The notes below the pieces were generated by a model. That model ran no database searches. It worked only from the letters and a program-made list of their open reading frames with translations, and was not told the DNA's origin. A program made the translations under genes and the position numbers. Positions 1 through 8,392 of a stretch of 64,000 nt of DNA are shown one piece after another. Every line of letters starts with the position of its first letter. Position 1 is the stretch's first letter. The stretch is from positions 2,221,001 through 2,285,000 of the forward strand of contig NZ_VLNU01000001.1 in the NCBI RefSeq assembly GCF_009765165.1, written 5' to 3'. The stretch is from Lysobacter panacisoli. Lineage in GTDB: Bacteria > Pseudomonadota > Gammaproteobacteria > Xanthomonadales > Xanthomonadaceae.

Positions 1-1478
1 CTGGAATCCATCGCCCATCCCAGCGGGATCAGGCACGCCATCAGGAAGACGGTCTTCCAGTTGATCGCCGCGTAGGCTTCGTCGATGTGGATCACGCCGG
101 CGATGAGCATGCCGGCTACGCCGGTCATCAGCGCGATCGACACCGGCAGGCGCGAGGACAGCGCCAGCAACATGGCGACGGCGAAGATCGCCATCGCGAT
201 CTTGAACTTGTGCGGACGCTGCTCGCCCTTGGGGTAGTCGGTGACGACCACCAGGTCCTTGCTCTCCGCCGCCTCGCCAAGGTCGGTCCAGATGCTGTGG
301 AAGACCAGCATGTCGCCGGCGCGCAGGCTCACGTCGCGCACGTTCTCGCGCAGCACGGTCTTGTCGCGGTTGATCGCCAGCAGGCTCAGGCCCATCTGCT
401 TGCGCAGCTGCAGCGCGCGTCCGGTCTTGCCGATGAAGTTGGACGTCGCCGGCACCACTGCTTCGGAGATGCCGGCACGGCTGGGATTGAACAGGTCGCC
501 GAAGTTGCGCAGGCGCGCGGACAGGCGCAGGAAATGATTCTGCGCGAAGTCGCTGATCTGCTGGCGCGGGCCCATCGCGCCGAGCACGCTGCCGACCCAG
601 ATACGCGTGTCGGCCGGCGGCGCCAGGCGCGATTCGTTGTCGCTCTTGAGCGCCAGGAACAGCGGCGCACCGCGCAGCGCTTCGGCTTCGCCGAGCGACA
701 TGCCGACCAGCGGGCTGTCGGCGGTGACGGTGAGTTCGTACACGTCGCCGTCGATGCCATAGGCCTTGGCGAAGTAACTCTGCGTGCGTGCAGGCGTCGC
801 ACCCTTGCCGTCGTCGGTGTCGTCCTTGCTCAGGCGTTTGTCGCCGAAGAAATGGAAGTACGCCAGCGACGCGGCCAACAGCGCCAGGCCGATCGGCAGC
901 GGCGCGAACATCTTCAGCGGTTCCAGCGTCGCAGCGCCCGAGGGCAGGTTGCTGTTGGCCGCGAGCAGAAGGTCGTTGAGCAGGATCAGCGGCGAATTGC
1001 CGACCATCGTCAGCGCACCGCCCATGACGATGGCGGCGGCGATCGGCAACAGCAGGCGCGGCAGGCTCAGGCCGGTGCGCGAGGACAACCGCGCGGCGAC
1101 GGGCATGTACAACGCCATCACCGACGGGTTCTGCATGATCGAGGAGTTGAGGCCGGCCACCGCGCTGGTGAGCAGCAGCAGTCGCTGTTCCATGCCCTTA
1201 GCGCGCCGCAGCAGCCAGCCAGCGAGGCGATTGAGTGCGCCGGTGCGATCCAGACCCGCGCCGAGGATCATCGTCGCGATGATGCTGATGACGGCGTTAC
1301 CGGAGAAGCCGTTGAACAGTTCGTCGGGTTCGACCAGTCCCGACAGGCCCAGCAGGACCAGTACCACCAGGGCCACGACGTCGGCGCGGATGCGCTCGAA
1401 CAGGAACATCACCATCGTGAAGCCCACCAGCCCGAGCACGAGCTTCATGTCGGTGGTGAGCGTCAGCGCAGTGTCCAT
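1..1478 (-). CDS. SLC13-type permease with TrkA-C domains (3' end outside window)
   Basis: Inner-membrane transporter of the SLC13/CitT-like group, expected to take up a carboxylate or an inorganic anion such as sulfate; the substrate cannot be read. About 490 codons are visible and the C-terminus lies beyond base 1. The ATG at 1478 opens with MDTALTL; a Met ten codons further in is an alternative start. Hydrophobic helices fill roughly residues 10-215, including the 'NSPLILLNDLL' and 'QNPSVMALYMPVA' stretches typical of the family. Two cytoplasmic RCK_C (TrkA-C) repeats follow at about 245-405, and helices resume near 425 ('KIAMAIFAVAMLL'). It lies 36 bases after trmB on the same strand, so it may be the last gene of the thiS-thiG-trmB unit. 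Family assignment is firm, substrate unknown. Confidence 0.85.
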   Translation of the reverse strand, partial: MDTALTLTTDMKLVLGLVGFTMVMFLFERIRADVVALVVLVLLGLSGLVEPDELFNGFSGNAVISIIATMILGAGLDRTGALNRLAGWLLRRAKGMEQRLLLLTSAVAGLNSSIMQNPSVMALYMPVAARLSSRTGLSLPRLLLPIAAAIVMGGALTMVGNSPLILLNDLLLAANSNLPSGAATLEPLKMFAPLPIGLALLAASLAYFHFFGDKRLSKDDTDDGKGATPARTQSYFAKAYGIDGDVYELTVTADSPLVGMSLGEAEALRGAPLFLALKSDNESRLAPPADTRIWVGSVLGAMGPRQQISDFAQNHFLRLSARLRNFGDLFNPSRAGISEAVVPATSNFIGKTGRALQLRKQMGLSLLAINRDKTVLRENVRDVSLRAGDMLVFHSIWTDLGEAAESKDLVVVTDYPKGEQRPHKFKIAMAIFAVAMLLALSSRLPVSIALMTGVAGMLIAGVIHIDEAYAAINWKTVFLMACLIPLGWAMDS

Positions 1479-1514
1479 GCCGGGGCGATCTGTCTCTCTC
1501 GTTCGTTCGTATCG

Positions 1515-2252
1515 TCAGCGACGGTCGTAGAGCAGGTCCCACACCCCGTGGCCGAGCTTCTGGCCGCGGGTTTCGAAGTGGGTCTGCGGTCGCCACGGCG
1601 GCCGCTCGACGCTTCCGCGCGGACCGGCGCGATTGACCAGGCCGGAAGTCGCGTCGAGCACGTCCCACATCTGCTCTGCATAGTCCTGCCAATCGGTGGC
1701 GAGGTGCAAGCGTCCGCCGATCGCCAGCTTGCTCGCCAGCAGGGCGGCGAACTCGGGCTGGACCAGCCGGCGCTTGTTGTGGCGCTTCTTGTGCCACGGA
1801 TCGGGGAAGTAGATGCGGATCTCGTCGAGCGAGCCGTCGGCGATCTCGTTGCGCAGCACTTCGACCGCGTCGTGGTGGTAGACGCGCACGTTGCCGGCGT
1901 CGTCCTGCGCGAGCGCGTTGAGCAGCCGGCCCACGCCGGGCGCGTGGACTTCGATGCCGATGAGGTCGCGTTCGTGGTCGTTCTGCGCAGCGAAGCGCAG
2001 GGCCTCGCCGTTGCCGAAGCCGATCTCGAGCACGCGCTTCGCGCTGCGGCCGAAGGCGACGTCGAAATCACGCGGCTGGCCCGTGTAGTCGAGCCCGTAG
2101 CGCGGCCACAGCGTGTCGAACGCGCGCTGTTGTGCCTCGGTGAAACGGCCCTGGCGAAGCACGAAGCTGCGGACCTGGCGACGGCCTTCCTCGACGGTGA
2201 AGGGTTTCGGCGGGGCCTTGCTCTTCGGTGCGCTGGCGTCGCTGTCCGACAT
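1515..2252 (-). CDS. trmB: tRNA (guanine-N7)-methyltransferase TrmB
   Basis: Uses SAM to methylate G46 of tRNA at N7. The 245-residue protein has the SAM-binding motif '[15 protein letters not shown]' near residues 75-90, the acidic 'GIEVH' after it, and the family signature '[14 protein letters not shown]' around 150, followed by 'QTHFETRG' near the C-terminus. I start it at the ATG at 2252 ([12 protein letters not shown]), whose A is also the last base of the thiG TGA; longer in-frame starts lie inside thiG and encode no family sequence. The one-base overlap implies translational coupling with thiG. The basic, Pro-rich first 30 residues are a variable extension. Confidence 0.96.
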   Translation of the reverse strand: MSDSDASAPKSKAPPKPFTVEEGRRQVRSFVLRQGRFTEAQQRAFDTLWPRYGLDYTGQPRDFDVAFGRSAKRVLEIGFGNGEALRFAAQNDHERDLIGIEVHAPGVGRLLNALAQDDAGNVRVYHHDAVEVLRNEIADGSLDEIRIYFPDPWHKKRHNKRRLVQPEFAALLASKLAIGGRLHLATDWQDYAEQMWDVLDATSGLVNRAGPRGSVERPPWRPQTHFETRGQKLGHGVWDLLYDRR

Positions 2253-3058
2253 CAGCCGATCAGCCCATCGACCGGCGAGGACGCGCTGGCGAAACGCTTG
2301 CGCGGGATGCGGCCGGCCTTGAACGCGGCGCGTCCGGCCTCGACCGCGAGCTTCATCGCGTGGGCCATCAGCACCGGATCCTTCGCGCCGGCGATGGCGG
2401 TGTTCATCAGCACGCCGTCGCAACCCAGTTCCATCGCGATGGCGGCGTCGGAAGCGGTGCCCACGCCGGCGTCGACGATGATCGGCACCTTCGCGTTCTC
2501 GACGATCTCGAGCAGGTTGTACTTGTTCTGCACGCCCAGGCCCGAGCCGATCGGTGCAGCCAGCGGCATCACCGCGACGCAGCCGATCTCTTCCAGGCGC
2601 TTGGCCAGGATCGGATCGTCGGAGGTGTAGACCATCACGTCGAAACCGTCCTTCACCAGCAGCTCGGCCGCGGCCAGCGTCTGCACGACATCGGGATAGA
2701 GCGTCTTCTGGTCGCCGAGCACTTCCAGTTTCACCAGCGAATGGCCATCGAGCAGCTCGCGCGCGAGGCGGCAGGTGCGCACCGCGTCGTCGGCGGTGTA
2801 GCAGCCGGCGGTGTTGGGCAGGATCGTGTACTTGTCCGGCGGCAGCACGTCGAGCAGGTTCGGTTCGCCCGGGTTCTGGCCGATGTTGCTGCGGCGGATG
2901 GCGACGGTGACGATCTGCGCGGCGGCGGCCTCGGTGGCCAGCCGGGTCTGTTCGAGGTCGACGAACTTGCCCGTGCCGGTGAGCAGGCGCGAGCCATACG
3001 ACTTGCCGGCGATGACGAGCGGATCGGTGGAGAGATGCGGGGGAAGCGGAGCGGTCAT
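2252..3058 (-). CDS. thiG: Thiazole synthase ThiG
   Basis: Makes the thiazole phosphate of thiamine from deoxyxylulose 5-phosphate, dehydroglycine and sulfur delivered by ThiS-thiocarboxylate. It is a 268-residue TIM barrel. Visible family motifs are 'RLLTGTGKF' near the N-terminus, '[13 protein letters not shown]', the Schiff-base lysine region 'VKLEVLGD' and the phosphate-binding '[15 protein letters not shown]' followed by '[12 protein letters not shown]'. Length is normal. The gene lies about 390 bases after thiS, an unusually wide gap filled by repeats (3144-3447), and overlaps trmB by one base. No other thiamine genes and no TPP riboswitch are seen here. Confidence 0.97.
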   Translation of the reverse strand: MTAPLPPHLSTDPLVIAGKSYGSRLLTGTGKFVDLEQTRLATEAAAAQIVTVAIRRSNIGQNPGEPNLLDVLPPDKYTILPNTAGCYTADDAVRTCRLARELLDGHSLVKLEVLGDQKTLYPDVVQTLAAAELLVKDGFDVMVYTSDDPILAKRLEEIGCVAVMPLAAPIGSGLGVQNKYNLLEIVENAKVPIIVDAGVGTASDAAIAMELGCDGVLMNTAIAGAKDPVLMAHAMKLAVEAGRAAFKAGRIPRKRFASASSPVDGLIG

Positions 3059-3143
3059 CGCGCTAGTTTAGCAGCGGTGGCGTGGGCTTCCTGGTGTGTT
3101 GGTGCGGTGCGCGCGACGCCGGAGTGTTGCTTCGAGGGTGATG

Positions 3144-3447
3144 TTGTTGCGATCCGTGGCTTCGGGCGACGGGCTTCGGGTTGCCCGGCTCGGCTCGTGG
3201 GCTTGGAATTCGGTGCAGGTGCCGGTTGCCATCCGTGGCGTCACGCGACTGGTTTCGGATCGCCCGGGCCGGCCATCCGTGGTCGGGCGTTCGGCAGGCC
3301 ACGCGGCAGTGCCGCGTGAACTGAGGATTCGGTGTGGACTACGGTTGCCATCCGTGGCGTCGCGCGACCGGCTTCGGATCGCCCGGCCCGACCATCCTTG
3401 GTCGGGCGTTCGGCCGCGCGCGAGGCAGTGCCTCGCAAGCGCGCGGC
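3144..3447. repeat. Intergenic direct-repeat array with palindromes between thiS and thiG
   Basis: Two good copies (about 3223-3320 and 3342-3447) and one degenerate copy (about 3144-3201) of a roughly 90-base unit. Each good copy begins 'ggttgccatccgtggcgtc', passes through a 'ttcggatcgcccgg' segment and 'tcgggcgttcggc', and ends in a palindrome centred on 'ggcagtgcc'. The two palindromes (3300-3318 and 3420-3436) differ in sequence but keep full pairing. The array is non-coding and fills most of the 390-base thiS-thiG gap. It looks like a dispersed extragenic palindromic repeat; that it recurs elsewhere in the genome is inference. Confidence 0.75.
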
Positions 3448-3448
3448 C

Positions 3449-3649
3449 TCACCCGCCTCCGAGTGCATGCACGATCTCCACGCGATCGCCTTCCACGAGC
3501 GGGTGCTCGACGTGGCGGCTGCGCGGCACGATCTGGTTGTTGACCTCCACCGCGACGCGGCGCTCGCCGAGGCCTTCGGCCTGCAGCAGCTGGGCGACGG
3601 TGGTGTTCGCCGCGATCGCGCGCGGCTCGCCGTTCAGAACGATGTCCAT
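3449..3649 (-). CDS. thiS: Sulfur carrier protein ThiS
   Basis: Small ubiquitin-like carrier whose C-terminal Gly-Gly is adenylated and turned into a thiocarboxylate that feeds sulfur to ThiG. It has 66 residues: it opens MDIVLNGEP, has the typical 'VAVEVNNQIVPRS' strand and 'GDRVEIVHALGGG' end. The diglycine tail and length match the family. Longer in-frame starts upstream encode unrelated sequence. No Shine-Dalgarno precedes the ATG; instead 'gacaat' (3662-3657, minus strand) lies 7 bases upstream like a -10 box, so a leaderless transcript is possible. Confidence 0.95.
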   Translation of the reverse strand: MDIVLNGEPRAIAANTTVAQLLQAEGLGERRVAVEVNNQIVPRSRHVEHPLVEGDRVEIVHALGGG

Positions 3650-3809
3650 GAGGCGTATTGTCGCCCCCTGTGCCGGTACCGGCCAGTCGGCACGGTTTTT
3701 GACGCAGTGCGGCGTGAGTGCCGCGTGACCGCATGGTTCGATTCGCCATCCGCGGGCGTATGTGCCCGGGATCCACGACAACGACGACAACGACCACCAG
3801 GAAACCCCG

Positions 3810-5654
3810 ATGATCACACCCGTTCGATCCGTGCTGGCCGCCGCGCTGGCGCTGGCAGCCGCACCGGTCTTCGCGCAGACGTACTCGCAGACGATCTTCT
3901 TCGGCGACAGCCTGACCGACTCGGGCACGTTCCGGCCGGGGCTCATCCAGGCGGTCGGCCCGAGCGGTGCGCTGCTGGGCAAGTTCACCACCAACCCGAA
4001 CCTGGTCTGGTCGGAGTACGTGGCCGACTACTACCACTCCAATGCGCGGCCCTCCAACACGGCGGGCCAAGGCGGCAACAACTACGCCGTCGGCGGCGCG
4101 CGCAACAACGTGAACGGTGCGAGCCCGTTCGGTGCGATCCCTTCGCTGTCCACGCAGATCACCACCCACCTCAACTCCCGTGGCGGCCGCGCCGATGCGG
4201 ATGCGCTGTACACGGTGTGGGGCGGCGCCAACGATCTGTTCGCGATCCTGCCGACGATGACGCCGGCGCAGATCCAGACCGCGATCGGTGCGGCGGTGAC
4301 CGCGCAGGTGACCAACGTCGCCACGCTCGAGAACGCCGGTGCGCGCTACGTGCTGGTGCCGACCGTGCCGGACCTGGGCCTGACGCCGCAGTACCGCGCC
4401 AACGGTGCGGCCGGCATGGCGTTCGGCACGACCCTGTCGACGGGTTACAACTCGGCGCTGTTCGGCGGCCTGGCCAGCGCGAACCTGCGCGTGATCCCGG
4501 TCGATACCTTCCACCTGCTGGGCGAGATCATCGCCAACCCGGCGCCGTATGGCATCCGCAACACGACCGGTGTGGCATGCCTCACGCAGCCGGCACCGGC
4601 GGGCGGCTCCTCGCTGTTCTGCAACCCGGGTTCGTACGCCGCGCCGGATGCGCCGGACGCTTACGTGTTCGCCGACGGTGTGCATCCCTCGGCCAAGGCG
4701 CACGCGATCCTCGCCGACTACGCGATTTCGCTTCTCGAAGCGCCGCGCCAGCTCGCCGTGCTGCCGCATTCGGCGGCGGTCGTCGGCCGCTCGCGCGCCG
4801 ACCGCGTCGAAGCCCAGCTGGGTTCGCGTCCGGAAGGCGAGGGCATGCGCTGGTGGGCCGACGTGCGCGCCGACTCGCAGCGCTACGGCGACGGTGAGGA
4901 CTACGACGGCATCGGTCCGACGGTCAGCGTCGGCATCGACTGGGCCAGCGGCGACCTGGTGTACGGCGGTTTCGCCGGTTACGGCCAGCAGAAGATGGAC
5001 TGGGGCCTCAACCGCGGTCAGTTCGACCAGGACGACGCCACGCTCGGTGGCTACCTGGGCTGGACCAGTGGCGCGGCGTGGGTGAACGGCCAGGTCAGCT
5101 ACAGCTGGCTGTCGTACGACGTGGATCGTCGCGTGAAGCTCGGCCCGACGGCCCGCGTGCACAGCGGTTCGCCGGACGGCAGCAATCTTTCCGCCGCGAT
5201 CGGCGCGGGCTGGAACTTCGGCGAGGGCGCGCTCAAGCACGGCCCGCTGGTCCGCCTGCTGTCGCAGACGATCGAGGTCGACGGCTACGACGAGAACAGC
5301 ACCGAGGCGACCGCACTGTCGTTCGGAAAGCAGGAATTCGACTCGATGATCGGCAGCGTCGGCTGGCAGGTGGATTACCGCCTGAACGAGCACCTGAGCC
5401 CGTACGCCCGCCTGACCTACGACCACGAGTTCGAGGACACCGAGGACGAAGTGAGCGCGTCGCTGCGCTCGATGCCGGGCACCGCCGCGTATTCGGTGCC
5501 GGGCGTCACCTACGACCAGGACTACGGCACGCTGCTGCTCGGCGCGCGCACGGAACTGTTCGGCCTGCAGACCGACATCGGCACCAGCCTCACTGTCGGC
5601 CAGCGCTACGGCAACGACGCCACGCTGTTCGTCAGCATCGGCGGCGGCTTCTGA
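3810..5654 (+). CDS. GDSL-family esterase/lipase autotransporter (EstA-like)
   Basis: Surface-anchored esterase secreted as a type V autotransporter. The 614 residues start with a signal peptide (MITPVRSVLAAALALAAAP, cleavage after FAQ near 23). A GDSL hydrolase passenger follows: block I 'FFGDSLTDSG' with the nucleophile Ser34, 'GGNNYAVGG', 'GGANDLF' and the C-terminal 'ADGVHPSAKAH' carrying the catalytic Asp and His near residue 290. From about 345 to the end is an autotransporter beta-barrel of alternating aromatic strands, ending in Phe ('SIGGGF'). The ATG at 3810 follows 'caggaaa'; the open frame continues upstream but without signal-peptide logic. Related to Pseudomonas EstA; substrate unknown. 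It stands alone, followed by a perfect hairpin. Confidence 0.93.
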   Translation: MITPVRSVLAAALALAAAPVFAQTYSQTIFFGDSLTDSGTFRPGLIQAVGPSGALLGKFTTNPNLVWSEYVADYYHSNARPSNTAGQGGNNYAVGGARNNVNGASPFGAIPSLSTQITTHLNSRGGRADADALYTVWGGANDLFAILPTMTPAQIQTAIGAAVTAQVTNVATLENAGARYVLVPTVPDLGLTPQYRANGAAGMAFGTTLSTGYNSALFGGLASANLRVIPVDTFHLLGEIIANPAPYGIRNTTGVACLTQPAPAGGSSLFCNPGSYAAPDAPDAYVFADGVHPSAKAHAILADYAISLLEAPRQLAVLPHSAAVVGRSRADRVEAQLGSRPEGEGMRWWADVRADSQRYGDGEDYDGIGPTVSVGIDWASGDLVYGGFAGYGQQKMDWGLNRGQFDQDDATLGGYLGWTSGAAWVNGQVSYSWLSYDVDRRVKLGPTARVHSGSPDGSNLSAAIGAGWNFGEGALKHGPLVRLLSQTIEVDGYDENSTEATALSFGKQEFDSMIGSVGWQVDYRLNEHLSPYARLTYDHEFEDTEDEVSASLRSMPGTAAYSVPGVTYDQDYGTLLLGARTELFGLQTDIGTSLTVGQRYGNDATLFVSIGGGF

Positions 5655-5670
5655 CAGGCGATGCCTGATC

Positions 5671-5693
5671 GACCGCTCCGTATCGGAGCGGTC
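5671..5693 (+). terminator. Hairpin after the esterase gene
   Basis: A perfect 10-base stem 'gaccgctccg' / 'cggagcggtc' with a 3-base loop, 16 bases after the stop. No U-tract follows, so it may stall polymerase or protect the 3' end rather than act as a full intrinsic terminator. Confidence 0.6.
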
Positions 5694-5731
5694 GCACGAT
5701 GAACCGGCACGCGGCGCCGCCTGGCGCCGCG

Positions 5732-5761
5732 TTGCCAAGCCTCCGACGGGAGGCATAGACT
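5732..5761 (+). promoter_or_regulatory. Promoter of the tRNA-Gly gene
   Basis: TTGCCA (5732-5737) and TAGACT (5756-5761) are separated by 18 bases and end 9 bases before the mature tRNA. The spacer contains the small palindrome 'gcctccgacgggaggc'. Confidence 0.6.
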
Positions 5762-5770
5762 TCGCCGCAC

Positions 5771-5844
5771 GCGGGTGTAGTTCAATGGTAGAACTGCAGC
5801 TTCCCAAGCTGCTAGCGTGGGTTCGATTCCCATCACCCGCTCCA
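5771..5844 (+). tRNA. tRNA-Gly (anticodon CCC)
   Basis: A complete cloverleaf can be drawn. The acceptor stem is GCGGGTG / CACCCGC with discriminator T and an encoded CCA (5842-5844). The D-loop has 'ttcaatggtagaa'. The anticodon stem GCAGC/GCTGC holds the loop TTCCCAA (anticodon CCC, reads GGG). The T-arm has 'ggttcgattcc'. The gene is a single transcription unit with its own promoter and an intrinsic terminator 12 bases downstream. Confidence 0.97.
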
Positions 5845-5855
5845 AACATCTCCAG

Positions 5856-5888
5856 CGGCGGCCTGCTTTACAGTGGCCGCCGTTTTTG
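5856..5888 (+). terminator. Intrinsic terminator of the tRNA-Gly unit
   Basis: Stem 'cggcggcc' (5856-5863) pairs with 'ggccgccg' (5875-5882) around an 11-base loop and runs straight into TTTTT. Confidence 0.9.
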
Positions 5889-5915
5889 TCTTTCAGGTCG
5901 AATCCTGGAGGCGCG

Positions 5916-6383
5916 ATGGCGACGAAGATCGTGCTCGGTTGGCGTGAATGGGTCGCACTGCCGGACCTCGGCATCGGCCGGTTGCGCGCCAAGATCGACA
6001 GTGGCGCCCGCAGCTCGGCGCTGCACGTGGATGCACAGTGGCACTTCCACGAAGGTGGCGCGCCTTGGGTCGGTTTCCGGCTGAGTCCGGGGCATGGCGC
6101 GGGCGTGATCGAGGGCGCCGCGCCGGTGTTCGACGTCCGCGAGGTGACCGACTCCGGCGGCCATTGCACCCGCCGGGTGTTCGTCCGCACCACGCTCTCG
6201 CTGGCCGGGTTGGACCGGGAGATTGAAATCAACCTGTCGGATCGTCGCGGCATGCTGTTCCCGATGCTGCTCGGCCGGACCGCGCTGGCCCGGCAGTTCA
6301 CCGTCGATCCCGCCCGATCCTTCCTGCACGGCCGCCTGCCAACGGGCGCCGCGCGTGTCCACGCACTGAAGACGTACCGATGA
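5916..6383 (+). CDS. RimB-like retropepsin-type protease (ATP-dependent zinc protease family)
   Basis: Member of the COG4067/Zn_protease family, whose partner-linked members (RimB) process the poly-glutamate tails that RimK adds to ribosomal protein S6. It has 155 residues. The catalytic signature '[12 protein letters not shown]' has its aspartate at residue 28; '[13 protein letters not shown]'-type strands and '[20 protein letters not shown]' near residue 110 complete the aspartic-protease-like fold. The ATG at 5916 follows 'tggag'; the open frame extends upstream only through the tRNA and terminator. Its TGA overlaps the rimK start (ATGA), so the pair is translationally coupled. The protease/zinc family name is historical; the role with RimK is inferred from family knowledge and coupling. 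Confidence 0.88.
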   Translation: MATKIVLGWREWVALPDLGIGRLRAKIDSGARSSALHVDAQWHFHEGGAPWVGFRLSPGHGAGVIEGAAPVFDVREVTDSGGHCTRRVFVRTTLSLAGLDREIEINLSDRRGMLFPMLLGRTALARQFTVDPARSFLHGRLPTGAARVHALKTYR

Positions 6384-7285
6384 AGCTGGCGATCCTCTCG
6401 CGCAACAGCAAGCTCTATTCGACCCGGCGCCTCGTCGAAGCCGCGCGCGAGCACGGCCACAGCGTGCGCGTGCTCGACCCGCTGCGCTGCTACATGCGCA
6501 TCGCCAGCGACGGATTCAGCATGCGCTACAAGGGCAAGCCGATCGCGGGCTACCACGCGGTGATCCCCCGCATCGGCGCGTCCATCACGCGCTACGGCTC
6601 GGCGGTACTGCGCCAGTTCGAGCTGATGGACACCTTCACGCCGAATTCCTCCGACGCGATCCTGCGCGCGCGCGACAAGCTGCGCTGCCACCAGCTGCTG
6701 GCGGCCGAGCGCATCGGCCTGCCGACGACGGTGTTCGGCGACAACCCCGACGACACCCACGACCTGCTGTCGATGCTCGGCGCGCCGCCGCACGTGATCA
6801 AGCTCAACGAGGGCACGCAGGGCGCCGGCGTGATGCTGACCGAGAAGCTTTCGGCCTCGCAGGGCGTGATCGAGGCGCTACGCGGCCTGTACGCCAACTT
6901 CCTGGTGCAGGAGTACATCGAGGAAGCGCGCGGCGCCGACCTGCGCTGCTTCGTCGTCGGCGGTCGTGTCGTCGCGGCGATGAAGCGCCAGGCGCCGAAG
7001 GGCGACTTCCGCTCGAACCTGCATCGCGGCGGTACCGCCAAGGGCGTGCGCGCGAGCGTCGAGGAAGAAGATGTCGCAATCCGCGCAGCACGCGTGCTTG
7101 GACTCGGCGTCGCCGGTGTCGATCTGATCCGTTCGCGGCGTGGACCGCTCGTGCTCGAGGTCAACGCATCGCCGGGACTGGAAGGGATCGAGGAAGCCTC
7201 GGGCGTGGACGTGGCCGGAGAGGTCGTCGGCTACCTGGCTGAGCGGATCCGGCGCCGGGCCCAGAAACGAGCCGCCAGCCGGTAA
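6380..7285 (+). CDS. rimK: RimK, ribosomal protein S6 glutamate ligase (ATP-grasp)
   Basis: ATP-grasp ligase that adds glutamate residues to the C-terminus of S6 and can make poly-alpha-glutamate. The 301 residues begin [18 protein letters not shown], a signature of RimK. The N-terminal pre-ATP-grasp domain covers about 1-100, and the ATP-grasp fold about 105-290 with '[16 protein letters not shown]' (phosphate loop), '[17 protein letters not shown]' and the Mg-binding '[14 protein letters not shown]'. It overlaps the RimB-like gene by four bases. Length and motifs are complete. Confidence 0.95.
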   Translation: MKLAILSRNSKLYSTRRLVEAAREHGHSVRVLDPLRCYMRIASDGFSMRYKGKPIAGYHAVIPRIGASITRYGSAVLRQFELMDTFTPNSSDAILRARDKLRCHQLLAAERIGLPTTVFGDNPDDTHDLLSMLGAPPHVIKLNEGTQGAGVMLTEKLSASQGVIEALRGLYANFLVQEYIEEARGADLRCFVVGGRVVAAMKRQAPKGDFRSNLHRGGTAKGVRASVEEEDVAIRAARVLGLGVAGVDLIRSRRGPLVLEVNASPGLEGIEEASGVDVAGEVVGYLAERIRRRAQKRAASR

Positions 7286-7375
7286 AATCCGGTTGCATGG
7301 AATTCTTTGTTTTTCGCCGAAGATCGGCGAAGAATGCTCGGATACCCGGCGTCAGCCTGCCTGAACAACGAAAAT

Positions 7376-7404
7376 TTAACGGTCGTTTTTAACGACGGTT
7401 TAAT
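7376..7404 (+). promoter_or_regulatory. Predicted promoter of an intergenic small RNA
   Basis: TTAACG (7376-7381) and TTTAAT (7399-7404) with exactly 17 bases between. The spacer holds the 6-bp palindrome 'gtcgtttttaacgac'. It sits in an AT-richer patch inside a GC-rich genome, and predicted initiation is near 7411. Confidence 0.55.
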
Positions 7405-7410
7405 CGATTT

Positions 7411-7538
7411 CAGCGTAGCCTGTGCCTACCGCAGCACTGCCGCTTCCAAGTCAGCTTTCTGGTCGATGCAGGTTACGGTAATCGGGGCAATACCCTTTTT
7501 GGCCCAGGCACGGTGGCCCCGTGTCTGGGCCTTTGTTT
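7411..7538 (+). ncRNA. Candidate small RNA between rimK and the two-component genes
   Basis: The 422-base gap 7286-7707 has no gene. It does contain a promoter-like element, about 90 bases of moderately AT-rich sequence, a small 'ggggcaataccc' hairpin followed by T5, and a strong terminator, giving a predicted transcript of about 128 bases. No family was recognised. The rest of the gap (7539-7707) is leader sequence of the response regulator, ending in the ribosome site 'aggaag' before 7708. Confidence 0.5.
7501..7538 (+). terminator. Strong intrinsic terminator (end of candidate sRNA)
   Basis: GGCCCAG (7501-7507) pairs with CTGGGCC (7525-7531), extended by CACGG/CCGTG inside, with a tggc loop, followed by TTTGTTT. 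It is over 200 bases from the rimK stop, which favours a separate transcript. Confidence 0.85.
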
Positions 7539-7707
7539 GCCTGCGCAGCGCGCGTGCGCGTGCGGTGACCGTTGCACTGCGGTCTCTCTGGCAGAATCGT
7601 TAAGCTGCGACGACAAGCCGCACGATCGGCTTCATCGGCGCGCGTTCATCCTGTCAGGAACCTCGACAGCGTCCGCGGGTCGAATGCCCACCATCTAGGA
7701 AGGTCAC

Positions 7708-8388
7708 ATGCGCATTCTCGTCATCGAAGACAATCAGGACATCGCCGCCAACCTCGGCGACTTTCTCGAAGACCGCGGCCATACCGTGGACTTCGCCGCC
7801 GATGGCGTCACCGGCCTGCACCTGGCGGTGGTCCACGACTTCGATGCGATCGTCCTCGACCTCAACCTGCCGGGCCTCGATGGCCTGGAGGTGTGCCGCA
7901 AGCTGCGCAACGAAGCGCGCAAGCAGACGCCGGTGCTGATGCTGACCGCGCGCGACTCGCTGGAGAACAAGCTGGCCGGTTTCGATTCCGGCGCGGACGA
8001 CTACCTGATCAAGCCGTTCGCGCTGCAGGAAGTCGAAGTGCGCCTGAACGCGCTTTCGCGTCGCGGCCGTGGCGTGCAGACGCGCGTGCTCAACGTCGCC
8101 GACCTGGAGTACAACCTGGATACGCTCGAAGTGCGTCGCCAGGGCAAGCTGCTGCAGCTCAATCCGACCGCGCTGAAGATCCTGCAGGCGCTGATGGAAG
8201 CCTCGCCGGCAGTGGTGACGCGCCAGGAACTGGAAACGCGCGTGTGGGGCGAGGAGCTGCCGGACTCCGACAGCCTGCGCGTGCACATCCACGGCCTGCG
8301 CGCCGTGGTCGACAAGCCCTTCGAGGTGCCGTTGATCCAGACCCGTCATGGCATCGGTTACCGCATCGCCGCGCCCGACAACGGCTGA
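7708..8388 (+). CDS. OmpR/PhoP-family response regulator
   Basis: DNA-binding response regulator of 226 residues. The receiver domain (1-115) has the acidic pair Glu7-Asp8, phospho-acceptor Asp51 in 'VLDLNLPGLDG', Thr80 in 'LTARD' and Lys102 in 'LIKPF'. The C-terminal winged-helix domain (about 130-222) ends in 'HGIGYRI', typical of OmpR-type proteins. The ATG at 7708 follows 'aggaaggtcac'. The cognate kinase begins 4 bases after the stop. The signal and target genes are not indicated; similar pairs in Xanthomonas include RaxR/H and ColR/S, but the sequence alone does not decide. Confidence 0.93.
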   Translation: MRILVIEDNQDIAANLGDFLEDRGHTVDFAADGVTGLHLAVVHDFDAIVLDLNLPGLDGLEVCRKLRNEARKQTPVLMLTARDSLENKLAGFDSGADDYLIKPFALQEVEVRLNALSRRGRGVQTRVLNVADLEYNLDTLEVRRQGKLLQLNPTALKILQALMEASPAVVTRQELETRVWGEELPDSDSLRVHIHGLRAVVDKPFEVPLIQTRHGIGYRIAAPDNG

Positions 8389-8392
8389 CCGG

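Noticed and set aside
87..2630. Very long open frame on the plus strand opposite trmB, thiG and the permease
   Set aside because: Translation is low-complexity (His/Arg/Ala/Gln-rich) with no motif, and it lies opposite three well-supported genes. Long antisense frames are expected in high-GC DNA.
3650..3809. TPP riboswitch upstream of thiS
   Set aside because: No thi-box (ctgaga) sequence or expected arms on the minus strand.
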